A stretch of 64,000 nt of DNA. Source: Vibrio cortegadensis (GTDB lineage: Bacteria > Pseudomonadota > Gammaproteobacteria > Enterobacterales > Vibrionaceae). This document shows, one piece after another, positions 62,859-64,000 of the stretch. Where the stretch lies: the NCBI RefSeq assembly GCF_024347395.1, contig NZ_AP025472.1:372001-436000 (forward strand), in the 5' to 3' direction. The translations under genes and the position numbers were made by a program. Within the stretch, counting starts at the first letter, position 1. Each line of letters begins with the position of its first letter. The notes beneath the pieces are model-generated. The model was not told the DNA's origin, made no database searches, and saw only the letters and a program-made list of their open reading frames with translations.

Positions 62859-64000
62859 ATGCCTTCTCGTAAAGATCTAGCCAATGCAATCCGTGCACTC
62901 AGCATGGACGGTGTTCAACAAGCAAATTCAGGCCACCCAGGCGCACCTATGGGTATGGCTGACATCGCTGAAGTTCTTTGGCGTGGTCACTTGAACCACA
63001 ACCCACAAAACCCTGAGTGGGCAGATCGCGACCGTTTTATTCTTTCTAACGGCCACGGTTCAATGCTTATTTACTCTCTGCTTCACCTTGCAGGTTACGA
63101 GTTATCGATTGAAGATCTTAAAAACTTCCGTCAGCTACACTCTAAAACGCCAGGTCACCCAGAGTACGGTTACGCTCCAGGTATCGAAACAACAACGGGT
63201 CCTCTAGGCCAAGGCATTACTAATGCTGTTGGTATGGCGATGGCTGAAAAAGCACTGGCTGCACAATTCAACAAAGAAGGCCACGACATCGTTGATCACT
63301 TCACTTATGCGTTCATGGGTGATGGTTGTCTGATGGAAGGTATCTCTCACGAAGCATGTTCTTTAGCGGGTACGCTTGGTCTTGGTAAGCTGGTTGCTTT
63401 CTGGGATGACAACGGTATCTCTATCGATGGCGAAGTTGAAGGTTGGTTCTCTGACGATACTCCTAAGCGTTTTGAAGCTTACGGCTGGCACGTAATTCCA
63501 GCAGTAGATGGTCACGATGCTGACGCAATCAATGCTGCAATTGAAGCGGCTAAAGCGGATCCTCGTCCTACTCTTATTTGTACTAAGACTGTGATCGGTT
63601 TTGGTTCTCCAAATAAAGCGGGCACGCACGACTGTCACGGTGCTCCACTAGGTGCTGACGAAATTGCAGCAACTAAGAAAGCTCTTGGTTGGGAACACGG
63701 TGCATTTGAAATTCCAGCAGATATTGCAGCGGAATGGAACGCACAAGAAGCAGGCGCAGCAAAAGAAGCGGCTTGGAATGCGAAATTTGACGCTTACGCA
63801 GCGGCATACCCTGAACTAGCGGCTGAATTTAAGCGTCGTACTGCTGGTGATTTACCTGCTGAGTGGGAAGAAAAAGCAAATGCAATTATTGCTGACCTTC
63901 AAGCTAACCCAGCAAATATCGCTTCACGTAAAGCCTCTCAAAATGCTCTAGAAGCGTTTGGTCAAATGCTTCCAGAATTCATGGGCGGCTCTGCTGACCT
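62859..64000 (+). CDS. tkt: Transketolase (3' end missing)
   Basis: Thiamine-diphosphate enzyme of the pentose phosphate pathway. 380 residues are visible to the window edge, out of about 660. ATG 62859 follows AGGAG. RALSMDGVQQANSGHPGAPMG, LSNGHGSMLIYSLLHL and the ThDP motif FMGDGCLMEGISHEACSLAG...WDDNGISIDG are visible. Divergent from metK. Confidence 0.97.
   Translation, partial: MPSRKDLANAIRALSMDGVQQANSGHPGAPMGMADIAEVLWRGHLNHNPQNPEWADRDRFILSNGHGSMLIYSLLHLAGYELSIEDLKNFRQLHSKTPGHPEYGYAPGIETTTGPLGQGITNAVGMAMAEKALAAQFNKEGHDIVDHFTYAFMGDGCLMEGISHEACSLAGTLGLGKLVAFWDDNGISIDGEVEGWFSDDTPKRFEAYGWHVIPAVDGHDADAINAAIEAAKADPRPTLICTKTVIGFGSPNKAGTHDCHGAPLGADEIAATKKALGWEHGAFEIPADIAAEWNAQEAGAAKEAAWNAKFDAYAAAYPELAAEFKRRTAGDLPAEWEEKANAIIADLQANPANIASRKASQNALEAFGQMLPEFMGGSAD

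Overview
The window is a stretch of a Vibrionaceae (most likely Vibrio) main chromosome. The 16S and 23S genes are gammaproteobacterial. The housekeeping gene orders are those of this family: ibaG-murA, pepA-holC-valS facing lptF-lptG, mutY-yggX-mltC, yggS-proC-yggT-yggU-(DUF4426)-rdgB-hemW facing pilT-pilU, rsmE-gshB-yqgE-ruvX, endA, sprT, metK facing tkt. I do not assign a species.

Layout. 1-18994 is core genome: envelope genes (murA, plsC, lptFG), arginine metabolism (arcA, argF) with ArgR-like boxes, rraB, valS/holC/pepA, and a few accessory genes: an orphan sugar-binding-like protein, a MarR-GNAT fusion with a clear palindromic operator, and a DUF898/M48 pair. A MITE-like element lies at 2424-2585. 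19189-23042 is an island-like insertion at a tRNA-Leu gene. The last 19 bases of the tRNA and its terminator are repeated as a 56-bp direct repeat at the far end. Inside are a two-component system and a divergent exported HbpS/GlcG-like protein, which looks like a three-component sensing unit. 23266-27686 carries a sulfatase, its radical-SAM maturase and an HD-GYP protein.

27800-39450 holds two tandem rRNA operons, nearly identical in 16S, 23S and 5S. They differ in spacer tRNAs (Glu versus Ile-Ala) and in interchangeable hairpins. The second ends with tRNA-Asp and tRNA-Trp. A damaged tRNA-Trp copy, a frameshifted IS630-type element, a decayed IS630-type element carrying a 9-bp minisatellite, and a third transposase scrap follow (39486-42160). 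42500-44100 has nine tRNA genes (Asn, Thr, Phe repeated) in two units on the minus strand.

44163-64000 is core genome again: cell-wall recycling, DNA repair and nucleotide sanitation, tRNA methylation, glutaminase, heme-related HemW, PLP and proline genes, the twitching ATPases PilT/PilU, glutathione synthesis, an exported nuclease, S-adenosylmethionine synthesis with a MetJ-like operator, and the start of transketolase, which runs off the end.

The most notable items are the tRNA-Leu island with the HbpS-like/two-component unit and its inverted-repeat candidate operator, the covarying spacer hairpins of the tandem rRNA operons, the broken tRNA-Trp duplication, the tandem palindromic operator of the MarR-GNAT gene, and a terminator that ends directly at the sprT start codon.
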